Below are positions 48,143 to 58,942 of a DNA stretch of 64,000 bases, in pieces. Made by a program: the position numbers and the translations under genes. A model generated the notes under the pieces. It had not been told where the DNA came from. It worked only from the letters and a program-made list of their open reading frames with translations, and ran no database searches. Positions within the stretch are counted from its first letter, which is position 1. Every line of letters begins with the position of its first letter. Source of the stretch: Ehretia macrophylla (Eukaryota; Streptophyta; Magnoliopsida; Boraginales; Ehretiaceae); contig CM075773.1 in the NCBI GenBank assembly GCA_037974665.1, positions 27,559,853 through 27,623,852 of the forward strand. The letters run 5' to 3'.

Positions 48143-48589
48143 GGTTTTGGTGAGTTGAGAGAGCATGTGTGAGATGTTTTTGATGTAAAGATCTGAATTT
48201 TAATTGTATTTGGGTGCCTTGGTAGAAAATGAGGGTTAGGGTAGTGTGTGGTATGTATTTTTTATGCATTCTTGTGCTTTGTGAGGAATATTGAGTGTTT
48301 AAAATATGATTGTTTTTGTTTGTCTATCCTAGGTAGCATAGTGTCTTGTGTTGTCATAGGAATGTTGGGAAATTAGGGAATCTAGGTAGAATAAAATATA
48401 GAAATGTTTGTTGATGAGTTTGAATTATGAATAGAATAATAGATAGTGGAAAATGTAAGAATAATTTAGTGTTATTTTATTATTAGTGGAGTTTGTAGAG
48501 AATTTGAATTAGGAATATAATATTGGTTAGTGGATTGTGTAGGATTATTTTAGTGTCTAGTGCTTTGTGTAGGATTCTTTCTTGATTAA

Positions 48590-49012
48590 CATGGTGGCAC
48601 GGATTCCTAGGTCAAGGGCATGAATTACGAGGTAGACACGAACTACGAGGTAAGACACGAACTTCAAGACTAATGCACGCAATCCTAGCTGAATACACGT
48701 AAACCAATGCAAGGCACTTAATTCAATGTAATGCATGCAAATCAAGGCACAACTCTATATCTAGGTTAAGGTACGCAGTTCAAGGTTGGGGCACACGAAA
48801 CGAGGTAATGCATGTACGTCGAGGTCAGGGCACGTATATTTAGGTATCACACGTCAATCGGGGATTAGGGTACACTATTCTAGGTTAAGGCACGTATAAC
48901 GAGGCATGCACGAAAACCAAGATAGGACACGTAATCCAAGGTCGGTCATATAATTAGGGGTCTATGGCATGCAAATCGAGGTATGACACGTTATTCGGGG
49001 TTGGGCCTCACA
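48590..49012 (-). repeat. Degenerate ~24-bp tandem repeats (LTR start, minus strand)
   Basis: On the plus strand, GGCACG, CACGTA or GCACGCA cores alternate with AGGT.AAG-like spacers about every 20-25 bases. It is the counterpart of 15758-16200 read in reverse. Confidence 0.78.
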
Positions 49013-49646
49013 CTACTCTCATACAAGCAAGCTTAACATTAAAGTTCTGATGGGATCTGGTGCATAAGTGCTGGTATGATCGCACCCGTCATGTTGAGGG
49101 CACAAATCCTTTATGTGTTTATGGTTCACTGTCCCAACCCAGAGAGATGACCCATTGAAAAGGCCCAATGTGCTTAATGACAACCTATCTGCTTCAACAA
49201 CGCAACATCCTCGTAAGACGTGATATCGATGCATTGTAGGGCCCCCTAATGTCCCATGAGTTAGGTTGTCGTCCTTTTAACAACTCACGACGTATGATTT
49301 GAGACGGAAAAACAGAGAAAATGAAGTAAAGTGGCCCGAAACTGATGAAAATGTATGATTTTGGGATCCAAAAATGGGTGCGGCCATGTAGGCTTGCTAC
49401 CACCATCGTAGAGCTCTCGGAGAGCTTTCCAACGGTATGCTATGAGCCACGTAACTCCTTACGGATCAAAAGTTATGGGCACCGGAGCGACCGAGACGTA
49501 GTCACAAGCCCCACGCACTCGGTTTGCGGGCCCAACCTCTACGTGAAGCGAAGTTGTCTTGCCCAAGGAGCCGTGGGATTCGATAATAGAAATGTGATGG
49601 ATAAAGCATCTTGGCAACCCAAACCGGGGCAAAAAAAATTGAAAAG

Positions 49647-49765
49647 GGGGGTGCAACACGAGGACTTCCCAGGGGTCACCAATCCTAGTATTACTCTCGC
49701 CCAAGCATGTTTAACTTCGGAGTTCTGATGGGATCCGGTGCATTAATGCTGGTATGATTGCACCC
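49647..49765 (-). rRNA. 5S rRNA: 5S rRNA gene copy 38 (119 nt)
   Basis: One G missing in the run near positions 91-95 and about 6 substitutions (7, 20, 56, 58, 75, 85). Confidence 0.96.
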
Positions 49766-50331
49766 GTCTTGTTGAGGACGCAAATCCCTTATGTGTTGGC
49801 AGTTCACAGTCCCAGCCTAAAGAGATGGCCCATTAAAAAGGCCCAATGGGCTTAACGACAACCCATCCACTTCAACAACGCAATATCCTCGCAATACGTG
49901 ATATCAACGTGTTGTAGGGCCATCTAATGTCCCGCAAGTTAGGTTTTCATCCTTTTAACAGCTCATGACATAAGATCCTGGAAGGAAAAACAGAGCAAAA
50001 GAAGAAAAGTGGCACAAAACTGATAAAAATGTTTGATTTTAGGCTCCAAAAATGGGCGCAGCCAAGAAGGCTTGCTGCCCTCGTCATAGAGCTCGTGGAG
50101 AGATTTTCAACGGTATGTTGTGCACCACGTAACTCCTTACGGATCAAAAGTTATGGGCACCAGAGCGACGGAGACCAGGTCACAAGCCCCACGTCCTCGA
50201 TTTGCAGGCCTAGCCACTACGTCAAGTGAAGTTGTCTTGCCCAAGGTGCCGTGGGATTTGGTAATAGAAATGTGGTAGATAAAGCATCTTGGCATGCCTA
50301 ACCAGGGCAAAACAATTTGAAAAGAGGGGGG

Positions 50332-50451
50332 AGGGGTAAAACACGCGGACTTCCTAGGGGGTCACCCATCCTAGTACTACTCTCGCCCAAGCACGCTTAA
50401 CTTTGGAGTTCTGATGGGATCCGGTGCATTAGTGCTTGGATGATCTCACCC
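50332..50451 (-). rRNA. 5S rRNA: 5S rRNA gene copy 39
   Basis: About 9 differences, including 6, 13 and 15 near the 5' end; nucleotides 49-96 match the majority. The spacer beside its 3' end has an extra purine run (GAGGGGGGAGGGG-like). Confidence 0.96.
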
Positions 50452-51011
50452 GTCTTGTTGACGGCACAAATCCTATTTGTGTTGACGGTTCACAGTCCCA
50501 GCCCAGAGAGATGGCTCATTCAAAAGGCCCAATGGGCTTAACGACAACCCATCTGCTTCAACAACGCAGCATCCTTGTAAGACGTGATATCGATGCATTG
50601 TAGGGTGCTCTAATGTCCCATGAGTTAGGTTGTCATCCTTTTAATAGCTCACGACATAGATCCGGGACAAAAAAATAAAGCAAAAGAAGAAAAGTGGCCA
50701 GAAATTGATAAAAACGTATGATTTTGGGCTCTGAAAATAGGCACAGCCGAGCAGGCTTGCTACCTCCGTCATAGAGATCTCGGAGAGCTTTCCAACGGTA
50801 TGTTGTGCGCTGCGTAACTCCTTACGGATCAAAAGTTATAGGCACCGGAGCGATGGACACCTAGTCATAAGCCCCATGCCCTCGGTTTTCGGGCCCAACT
50901 TCTACGTGAAGCGAAGTTGTCTTTCCTAAGGTGCCATGGGAATCGGTAATAGAAATGTGGTGGCTAAAGCATCTTGGCACCCCTAACCGGGGCAAAAAAA
51001 AAATTGAAACA

Positions 51012-51131
51012 GGGGGTGCAACACGAGGACTACCTAGGGGGTCACCCATCCAAGTCATACTCTCGCCCAAGCACGCTTAACTTCGGAGTTCTAATGGGAT
51101 CCAGTGCATTAGTACTGGTATGATCGCACCC
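51012..51131 (-). rRNA. 5S rRNA: 5S rRNA gene copy 40
   Basis: About 8 differences; the changes at 75, 76 and 80 are shared with copy 42, two units away. Confidence 0.97.
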
Positions 51132-51689
51132 GTCATGTTGAGGGCACAAATCCTTTATGTGGTGACAATTCACAGTCCTAGCCTATAGAGATGGCCCATT
51201 CAAAAGGCCCAATGGGCTTAACGACAACCCATCCGCTTCAACAACGCAGCATCCTCACAAGACGTGATATCGATGTGTTGTAGGGCCCTCTAATGTCCCG
51301 CGAGTTAGGTTGTCGTCCTTTGAACAGCTCATGACATACGATCCCGGATGAAAAAATAGAGCAAAAGAAGAAAAATGGCCCGAAACTGATGAAAACGTTT
51401 GATTTTGGGCTCCAAAAACAGGCGCAGCCAAGCAGGCTTCCTGCCCCCGTCGTAGAGCTCTCAGAGAGCTTTCCAATGGTATGCTATGAGCCACGTAACT
51501 CCTTATGGATCAAAAGTTATGGGCACCGGAGCGACGGGGACCTTGTCATAAGCCCTATGCCCTCGGTTTACGGGCCCAGCCTCTACGTGAAGCGAAGTTG
51601 TTTTGCCCAAGGTGCCGTGGGATTCGTTAATAGAAATGTGGTAGATAAAGCATCTTGGCAACCCTAATCGGGAAAAAAAAATAGATAAG

Positions 51690-51809
51690 GGGGGAGCAAC
51701 ACGAGGACTTCCCAGGGGGTCACACATCCTAGTACTACTCTCGCCCAAGCATACTTAACTTCGGAGTTCTGATGGGATCCGGCACATTATTGCTGGTATG
51801 ATCGCACCC
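51690..51809 (-). rRNA. 5S rRNA: 5S rRNA gene copy 41
   Basis: About 7 differences (20, 26, 27, 57, 58, 86, 115). Confidence 0.97.
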
Positions 51810-52367
51810 GTCATGTTGAGGGAACAAATCCTTTATGTGTTGCCAGTTCACAGTCCCAGCCTAGAGAGATGGCCCGTTCAAAAGGCCCAATGGGATTAAT
51901 GACAACCTATCGACTTAAACAACGTAGCATCCTCGCAAGACGTGATATCGATGCATTGTAGGGCCCTCTAATGTCCCATGAGTTAGGTTGTCATCCTTTT
52001 AACAGCTCACGACATAGATCCGGGATGGAAAAATAGAGCAAAAGAAGAAAAGTGGCCAGAAATTGATAAAAACGTACGATTTTGGGCTCTGAAAATAGGA
52101 ACAACCGAGCAGGCTTGCTGCCCCCGTCATAGAGATCTCGAAGAGCTTTCCAATGGTATGCTCTACGCTGCGTAACTCCTTACGGATCAAAAGTTATAGG
52201 CACCGGAGCGATGGACACCTAGTCACAAGCCCCACGCCCTCGGTTTTCGGGCCCAACCTCTACGTGAAGCGAAGTTGTCTTGCTTAAGGAGCCGTGGGAT
52301 TCGGTAATAGAAATGTGGTGGATAAAGCATCTTGGCACCCCTAACCGGGGCAAAAAAAATTGAAAAA

Positions 52368-52487
52368 TAGGGTACAAGACGTCGATTGCCCAGGGGGTCA
52401 CCCATCCAAGTCATACTATCTCCCAAGCACGATTACCATCGGAGTTCTGATGGAATTTGATGCATTAGTACTGGTATGATCGCACCC
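52368..52487 (-). rRNA. 5S rRNA: 5S rRNA gene copy 42 (most diverged, likely pseudogene)
   Basis: About 21 differences, the highest count among full-length copies. The A-box, intermediate element and 3' third are all hit. Unit length is still normal, so the array phase is kept. Confidence 0.93.
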
Positions 52488-53046
52488 GTCATGTTGAGGG
52501 CATACATCCCATATGTGGTGACGGTTCACTGTCCCAGCCCATAGAGATAGTCTATTAGAAAGGCCGAATGGGCTTAACGACAACCCATCCACTTCAACAA
52601 CGTAGTATCCTTGCAAGACGTGACATCAACACATTGTAGGGCCCTCTAATGTCCCGCGAGTTAGGTTGTCGTCCTTTGAACAGCTCACGACGTACGATCC
52701 GGGATAGAAAAACAGAGCAAAAGAAGAAAAATGTCCAGAAACTGATGAAAACGTTCGATTTTGGGATCCAAAAATGGGCGCAGCTAAGAAGGCTTGCTAC
52801 CTCAGTCGTAGAGCTCTCAGAGAGCTTTCCAACGGTATGCTACGCGCCGCGTAACTCGTTACGGATCAAAAGTTATGGGCAACGGAGCAACTGAGACCTG
52901 GTCACAAGCCCTACGCCCTCGGTTTGCGGGCCCAACCTCTACATGAAGCGAAGTTGTCTTGCCCAAGGTACCGTGGGATTCGGTAATAGAAATGTGGTGG
53001 ATAAAGCATCTGGGGAAGCCTAATCGGGGGAAAAAATTTTGAAAAG

Positions 53047-53166
53047 GGGGGTGCAACACGAGGACTTCCCAAGGGGTCACCCATCCTAGTACTACTCTCG
53101 CCCAAGCACGCTTAGCTTCGGAGTGCTGATGGAATCCAGTGTATTAGTGCTTGTATGATCGTACCC
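53047..53166 (-). rRNA. 5S rRNA: 5S rRNA gene copy 43
   Basis: About 8 differences (5, 15, 25, 29, 34, 42, 52, 95). Apart from position 95, nucleotides 53-120 match the majority. Confidence 0.97.
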
Positions 53167-53723
53167 ATCATGTTGAGGGCACAAATCCTATATGTGTCGA
53201 CGGCTCACTGTCCCAACCTCGAGAGATGGCCCATTCAAAAGGCCTAATGGGCTTAACGACAACCTATCCACTTCTACAATGCAGCATCCTCGCTAGACGT
53301 GATATCGACATGTTGTAGGTTCCTCTAATGTCCCGCGAGTTAAGTTGTCGGCCTTTTAACAGCTCATGACGTACGATCCGGATTGAAAAAACCGAAGCAA
53401 AGAAGAAAAGTAGGAAACTAATAAAAACATTCAATTTTGGACTCCAAAAAAAGGCACAGCCAAGCAAGATTGATGCCCCCATCATAGAGCTCTCGGAGAG
53501 CTTTCCAACGGTATGCATTGCGCTGCGTAACTCCTTACGGATCAAAAGTTATGCGCACCCAAGCGATGGAGACCTGGTCACAAGCCCCACGCCGTCAGCT
53601 TACGGGCCCAGCCTTTTCGGGAAGCGAAGTTGTCTTGCCCAAGCTACCGGGGGATTCGGTAATAGAAATGTGGTGGATAAAGCATCTTCGCAACCTTAAC
53701 CGGGACAAAAAAAAATTGAAAAT

Positions 53724-53843
53724 AGGGGTGCAACACGAGGAATTCCCAGGGGGCCACCCATCCTAGTACTACTCTCGCCCAAGCACGCTTAACTTCGGAG
53801 TTCTGATGGGATATGGTGCATTAGTGTTGGTATGATCGCACCT
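53724..53843 (-). rRNA. 5S rRNA: 5S rRNA gene copy 44
   Basis: About 7 differences; A-box and intermediate element unchanged. Confidence 0.97.
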
Positions 53844-54401
53844 GTCATGTTGAGGGCAAAAATCCTTTATGTGTTGACAGTTCACAGTCCTAGTCCAGAG
53901 AGATGGCCCATTCAAAAGCCCCAATGGGCTTAACGATAACCCATCCACATCAACAACGCAGCATCCTCGGAAGACGTGATATCGACGTGTTGTAGGTCCC
54001 TCTAATGTCCTGCGAGTTAGGTTGTCGTATTTTTAATAGCTCACGACGTACTGTTCGGATAGAAAAAATAGAGCAAAAAAAGAAAAGTGGCTCAAAACTG
54101 ATCAAAATTTTCAATTTTATTCTCCAAAAATAGGCGCATCCGAGCAGGCTTGATGCCCCCGTCGTAGATCTCTCGGAGAGCTTTCCAACGGTATGTTGTG
54201 CACCGCATAACTCCTTATAGATCAAAAGTTATGGGCACCGGAGCGACGGAGACCTGGTCCCAAGCCCCACACCCTCGGTTTGCGGGCCCAGCCTCTTCGT
54301 GAAGCGAATTTATCTTGCCCAAGGTGCCGGGAATTCGGTAATAGAAATGTGGGGGATAAAGCATCTTGGCAAACCCTAACCGGGGCAAAAAAATTGAAAA
54401 G

Positions 54402-54521
54402 GGGGATGCAACACGAGGACTTCCCACGGGGTCACCCATTCTAGTACTACTCTCGCCCAAGCACGCTTAACTTCGGAGTTTTGATGGGATCCTGTGCATT
54501 AGTACGGGTATGATCGCACCC
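54402..54521 (-). rRNA. 5S rRNA: 5S rRNA gene copy 45
   Basis: About 7 differences (16, 18, 29, 41, 82, 95, 116); internal promoter core unchanged. Confidence 0.97.
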
Positions 54522-55080
54522 GTCACGTTGAGGGCACAAATCCCTTATGTGTTGACGGTTCACATTCCCAGCCCAGAGAGATGGCCCATTCAAAAGGCCA
54601 ATTGGGCTTAACGACAACCCATCCACTTCAACAATGCTGGATCCTCACAAGACATGATATTGACGCGTTGTAGGGCCCCCTAATGTCCCGCTAGTTAGGT
54701 TGTCGTAAATTTAACAACTCACGACGTATGATCCGGGACGGAAAAACAGAGCAAAAGAGGAAAAGTGTTCCTGAAACTGATGAAAACATTCAATTTTTGG
54801 CTAAAACATGGGCACACCCGAGCAAGGTTGATGTCCCCGTCGTAGAGCTCTCAGAGAGCTTTCCAACGGTATGCTGTGCGGCATGTGACTCCTTACGTAT
54901 CAAAAGTTATGGGCACCGGGGTGACGAAGACCTGGTCACAAGCCCCACACCCTCGGTTTGCGGGACCAGCCTCTACGTGAAGCGAAGTTGTCTTTCCCAA
55001 GATGCCGTGGGATTCAGTAATAGAAATGTGGTGGATAAAGCATCTTGGGAACCCCAACCGGGGCAAAAAAAAATGAAAAG

Positions 55081-55200
55081 GGAGGTGCAACACGAGGACC
55101 TCCCAAGGGGTCACCCATCCTAGTACTACTCTCGTCCAAGCATGCTTAACTTTAGAGTTCTAATGGGATCCTGTGCATTAGTGCTGGTATGATCCCACCC
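55081..55200 (-). rRNA. 5S rRNA: 5S rRNA gene copy 46
   Basis: About 10 differences (6, 29, 39, 47, 48, 58, 66, 95, 101, 118). Confidence 0.96.
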
Positions 55201-55761
55201 GTCATGTTCAAGGCACAAATCCTTTATGTGTTGACGGTTCACTGTCCCAACCCAGAGAGATGGCCCATCCAAAAGGCCCATTGGGCTTAACAGCAACCCA
55301 TCCACTTCAACAACACCGTAACCTCGCAAGACGTGATATCGACGCGTTGTAGGGCCCTCTAATTTCCCACGACTTAGGTTTTCATCATTTTAACAGCTCA
55401 CGACGTACGATCCGAAACGGAAAAGAAAGACAACAGAAGAAAAGTGGCCCGAAACTGATGAAAACGTACGATTTTGGGATCCAAAAATGGGCGCAACCAT
55501 GCAGGCTTGCTGCCCCCATCGTAGAGCTCTCAGAGAGCTTGCTTTCCAACGATATGCTATGCGCCACGTAATTCCTTACAGATCAAAAGTTATGGGCACC
55601 GGAGTGATAGAGACCTCGTCACAAGCCCCACGTCCTCGGTTTGCAGGCCCAACCTCTTTGTGAGGCGAAGTTGTCTTGCCCATGGGGCCGTGGGATTCGA
55701 TAATAGAAATGTGGTGGATAAAGCATCATGGCAACCCTAACCGGGGCAAAAAATTGAAAAT

Positions 55762-55881
55762 GGGGGTGCAACATGAGGACTTCCCATGGGCTCACCCATC
55801 CTAGTACTACTCTTGCCCAAACGTGCTTAACTTCGGAGTTCTGATGGGATCCGGTGCATTCGTGCTGCTATGATCGCACCT
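55762..55881 (-). rRNA. 5S rRNA: 5S rRNA gene copy 47
   Basis: About 10 differences, with 58, 59, 61 and 68 in the internal promoter region. Confidence 0.96.
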
Positions 55882-56441
55882 GTCATGTTGAGGGCACAAA
55901 ACCTTTTTGTGGTGACAGTTCACAGTCCCAGCCCAGAGAGATGGCCCACTCAAAAGGCCCAATGGGCTTAACGATAACCCATCTGCTTCAACAACGCAAC
56001 ATCCCGGCAAGACATGATATCGACACATTGTAGGGCCCTCTAATGTTCCGCGAGTTAGGTTGTCGTCCTTTGAACAGCTCACGACATACCATCCGAAACG
56101 AAAAAAGAGAGCAAAAGAAGAAAAGTGGCCCGAAACTGATGAAAATGTTCGATTTTGTGTGCCAAAAATGGGCGCGGCCTAGGAGGCTTGCTGCCCCCAT
56201 CGTAGAGCTCTCGGAGAGCTTTCCAACTGTATTTTGCGTGCCGCGTAACTCCTTACGGATCAAAAGTTATGGGCACCGGGGCGACCGAGACCTGGTCATA
56301 AGCACCACGCCCTTAATTTGCTGGCCCAGCCTCTACGTGAAGCGAAGTTGTCTTGCCCAAGGTGCCGTGGGATTCGGTAATAGAAATGTGGTAGATAAAG
56401 CATCTTGGCAACCCTAACCAGGGCAAAAAAAAAATTGAAAA

Positions 56442-56561
56442 GGGGGTGCAACACGACAACTTCCCAGGGGGTCACCCATCCTAGTACTACTCTCGCCCAA
56501 GCACGCTTAACTTCGGAGTTTTGATGGGATCCGGTGCATTAGTACTGGTATGATCGCACCC
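56442..56561 (-). rRNA. 5S rRNA: 5S rRNA gene copy 48 (best preserved together with copy 3)
   Basis: About 4 differences (18, 41, 104, 105). A-box, intermediate element and C-box all match the majority. Its terminator and upstream TATA-like box are also intact, so it is the best candidate for a functional copy in the window. Confidence 0.97.
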
Positions 56562-57120
56562 GTCATGTTGAGGGCACAAATCCTTTATGTGTTGACGGTT
56601 CACAGTCCCAACCTAGAGAGATAGCCCATTCAAAAGGCCAAATGGGATTAACGACAACCCATCCGCTTCAACAACGCAGCATCCTCGAAAGACGTGATAC
56701 CGACCCGTTGTAGGGCCCTCTAATGTGCCGCGAGTTAGGTTGTCGTCCTTTTAACAGCTCACAACGAACGATCCGGGACGGAAAAATAGGGCAAAAGAAG
56801 AAAAGTGGCCAGAAACTGATGAAAACGTACGATTTTGGGCTCTGTAAATAGTCGCAGCCAAGCAGGCTTGCTACCCACGTCGTAGAGCTCTCGGAGAGAT
56901 TTCCAACGGTATGCTGTGCGCCGCGTAACTCCTTACAGATCAAAAATTTTGGGCACCGGAGCGATGGATACCTGGTCACAAGCCCTACGCTCTCGGTTTG
57001 CTGGCCCTGCCTCTACATGAACTGAAGTTGTCTTGTCCAAGGTGCTGTGGGATTCGGTAATAGAAATGTGATGGACAAAGCATCTTGGCAACCCTAACCG
57101 GGGCAAAAAAAAATTGAAAA

Positions 57121-57240
57121 GGGTGTGCAACACGAGGATTTCCTAGGAGGTCACCCATCCTAGTTATACTCTCGCCCAAGCACGCTTAACTTCAGAGTTT
57201 TGATGGGATTCGGTGCATTAGTGCTGGCATGATCACACCC
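57121..57240 (-). rRNA. 5S rRNA: 5S rRNA gene copy 49
   Basis: About 11 differences; the A-box is unchanged but 93 and 97 (C-box region) and 75-76 are altered. Confidence 0.96.
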
Positions 57241-57799
57241 ATCATGTTGAGGGCACAAATGCTTTATGTGGTGACGGTTCACCGTCCCGGCCCAGAGAGA
57301 TGGCCCATTTGAAGGGCCCAATGGGCTAAACAACAACCCATCCTCTTCAACAATGCAGTATCGACACAAGACGTGATATCAATGCATTGTAGGGCCCTCT
57401 AATGTCCCGCGAGTTAGGTTGTCGTCCTTTGAACAGCTCACGACGTACAATCCGGGATGAAAAAAAAGGGTAAATGAAGAAAAGTAGTCCGAAACTAATG
57501 AAAACATTCGATTTTGGGCTATGAAAACAGGCGCAACCAAGCAGGCTTGTAGCCCTTGTCGTAGAGCTGTTGAAGAGCTTTCCAACGGTATGCTGTGCGC
57601 CGCGAAATTCCTTACGGATCAAAAGTTATGCGCACCGGAGCGACTGAGACCTGGTCACAAGCCCCATTCCCTAAGTTTGCTGGCCCATCCTCTACGTGAA
57701 GCGAAGTTGTCTTGCCCAAGGTGCCGTGGGATTTGGTAATAGAAATGTGGTAGATAAAGCATCTTGACAACCCTAACCGGGGCAAAAAAAAATGAAAAG

Positions 57800-57919
57800 G
57801 CAGGTGCAACACGAGGACTTCCCAAGGGGTCACCAATCCTAGTACTACTCTCGCCAAACCACGCTTAACTTCGAAGTTCTGATAGGATCCGGTGCATTGC
57901 TACTGGAATGATCGTGCCC
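57800..57919 (-). rRNA. 5S rRNA: 5S rRNA gene copy 50 (diverged)
   Basis: About 14 differences, including 61 and 64 (A-box) and a cluster at 18-21. Confidence 0.95.
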
Positions 57920-58478
57920 CTCATGTTGAGGGCACAAATCCTTTATGTGTTGACAGTTCATAATCCCAGCCCAGAGAAATGTCCCATTCAAAAGGCCCAA
58001 TTGGATTAACGACAATCCATCTGCTTCAACAACGTAGCATCCTCGTAAGACGTGATATTGACGCATTGTAAGGCCCTCTAATGTCCCGCGAGTTAGGTTG
58101 TCGTCCTTTTAACAGCTCACGACTTACGATCCGGGATGGAAAAACAGAGCAAAAGAAGAAAAGTGGCCAGAAACTGATGAAAACGTATGATTTTGGGCTC
58201 CAAAAATAGGCACTGCTTTGCAGGCTTGCTACCCCCACCGTAGAGCTCTCGGAGAGCTTTCCAACGGTATGTTGTGCATCGCGTAACTCCTTACAGATCA
58301 AAAGTTATGGGCACCGGAGCGACGAAGACCTGGTCACAAGCCTCACGCCCTCGGTTTGCGGGCCCAGCCTCTATGTGAAGCGAAGTTGTCTTGACCAAGG
58401 TGCCGTAGGATTCGGTAATAGAAATGTGGTAGATAAAGCATTTTGGCAACCCTAACAGGGGCAAAAAAAATTGATAAA

Positions 58479-58598
58479 GCGGGCTCAACACGAGGACTTC
58501 CCAAGGGGTCACCCATCCTGGTACTACTCTCGCCCAAGCACGCTTAACTTCGGAGTTCTGATGGGATCCGGTGCATTAATGCTGGTATGATCGCAGCC
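58479..58598 (-). rRNA. 5S rRNA: 5S rRNA gene copy 51
   Basis: About 7 differences (3, 20, 79, 95, 114, 115, 119). The solo LTR begins about 340 bp upstream of it. Confidence 0.97.
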
Positions 58599-58937
58599 GT
58601 CATGTTGAGGGCAAAAATCCTTTATGTGTTGACGGTTCACAGTCCCAGCCCAGAGATAGCCCATTCAAAAGGCCCAATGGGATTAACGACAACCCATTCG
58701 CTTCAACAAGGCAGCATCCTCACAAGACGTGATATCTACGTGTTGTAGGGCCCTCTAATGTCCCGCGAGTTAGGTTGTCAACCTTTTCACAGCTCATGAC
58801 GTACGATTAAGGACGGAAAAATAGCGCAAAAGAAGAAAAGTGGCCCGAAACTGTGGAAAACGTTCAATTTTGGGCTCCGAAAACAAGCGCAGCGGAGCAA
58901 GCTTGCTACCCCTATTGTAAAGCTCTCAGAGAGCTTT

Positions 58938-58942
58938 CCAAC
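58938..58942. repeat. Target-site duplication, left (CCAAC)
   Basis: Exact copy of 62499-62503. The undisturbed spacer reads GCTTTCCAACGGTATGC here. Confidence 0.93.

Larger units (their letters stand above)
44891..49012 (-). mobile_element. Solo LTR, minus strand, same family
   Basis: 4122 bp starting TGTCACGCCCCCAACC and ending GGGCCTCACA, the reverse complement of the LTR ends of elements 1 and 2. There is no internal region, primer site or second LTR, so it is the product of LTR-LTR recombination. It is longer than the other LTRs partly because of a 184-bp internal tandem duplication. The repeat block that opens the LTR is at 48590-49012. Confidence 0.93.
44842..49087 (-). pseudogene. 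5S rRNA: 5S rRNA gene copy 37, split by a solo LTR
   Basis: The 3' part of the gene is at 44842-44890 and the 5' part runs from 49087 down to 49013, with an LTR between them. The two parts plus the target duplication account for exactly 120 nt. The insertion lies at gene positions 72-76, just after the intermediate element, so the internal promoter is cut and the copy is dead. It also has about 12 substitutions. Confidence 0.93.
49013..58942 (-). repeat. 5S rDNA tandem array, segment C (rest of unit 37, units 38-51)
   Basis: The array continues in the same orientation and phase after the solo LTR, with unit lengths of 677-686 bp. Confidence 0.96.

Noticed and set aside
47934-48158. Possible small secreted protein in the solo LTR region
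   Set aside because: It is an LTR-internal frame overlapping the CT/GT-rich tract and antisense to the LTR. The counterpart near 59701 is the same LTR segment.
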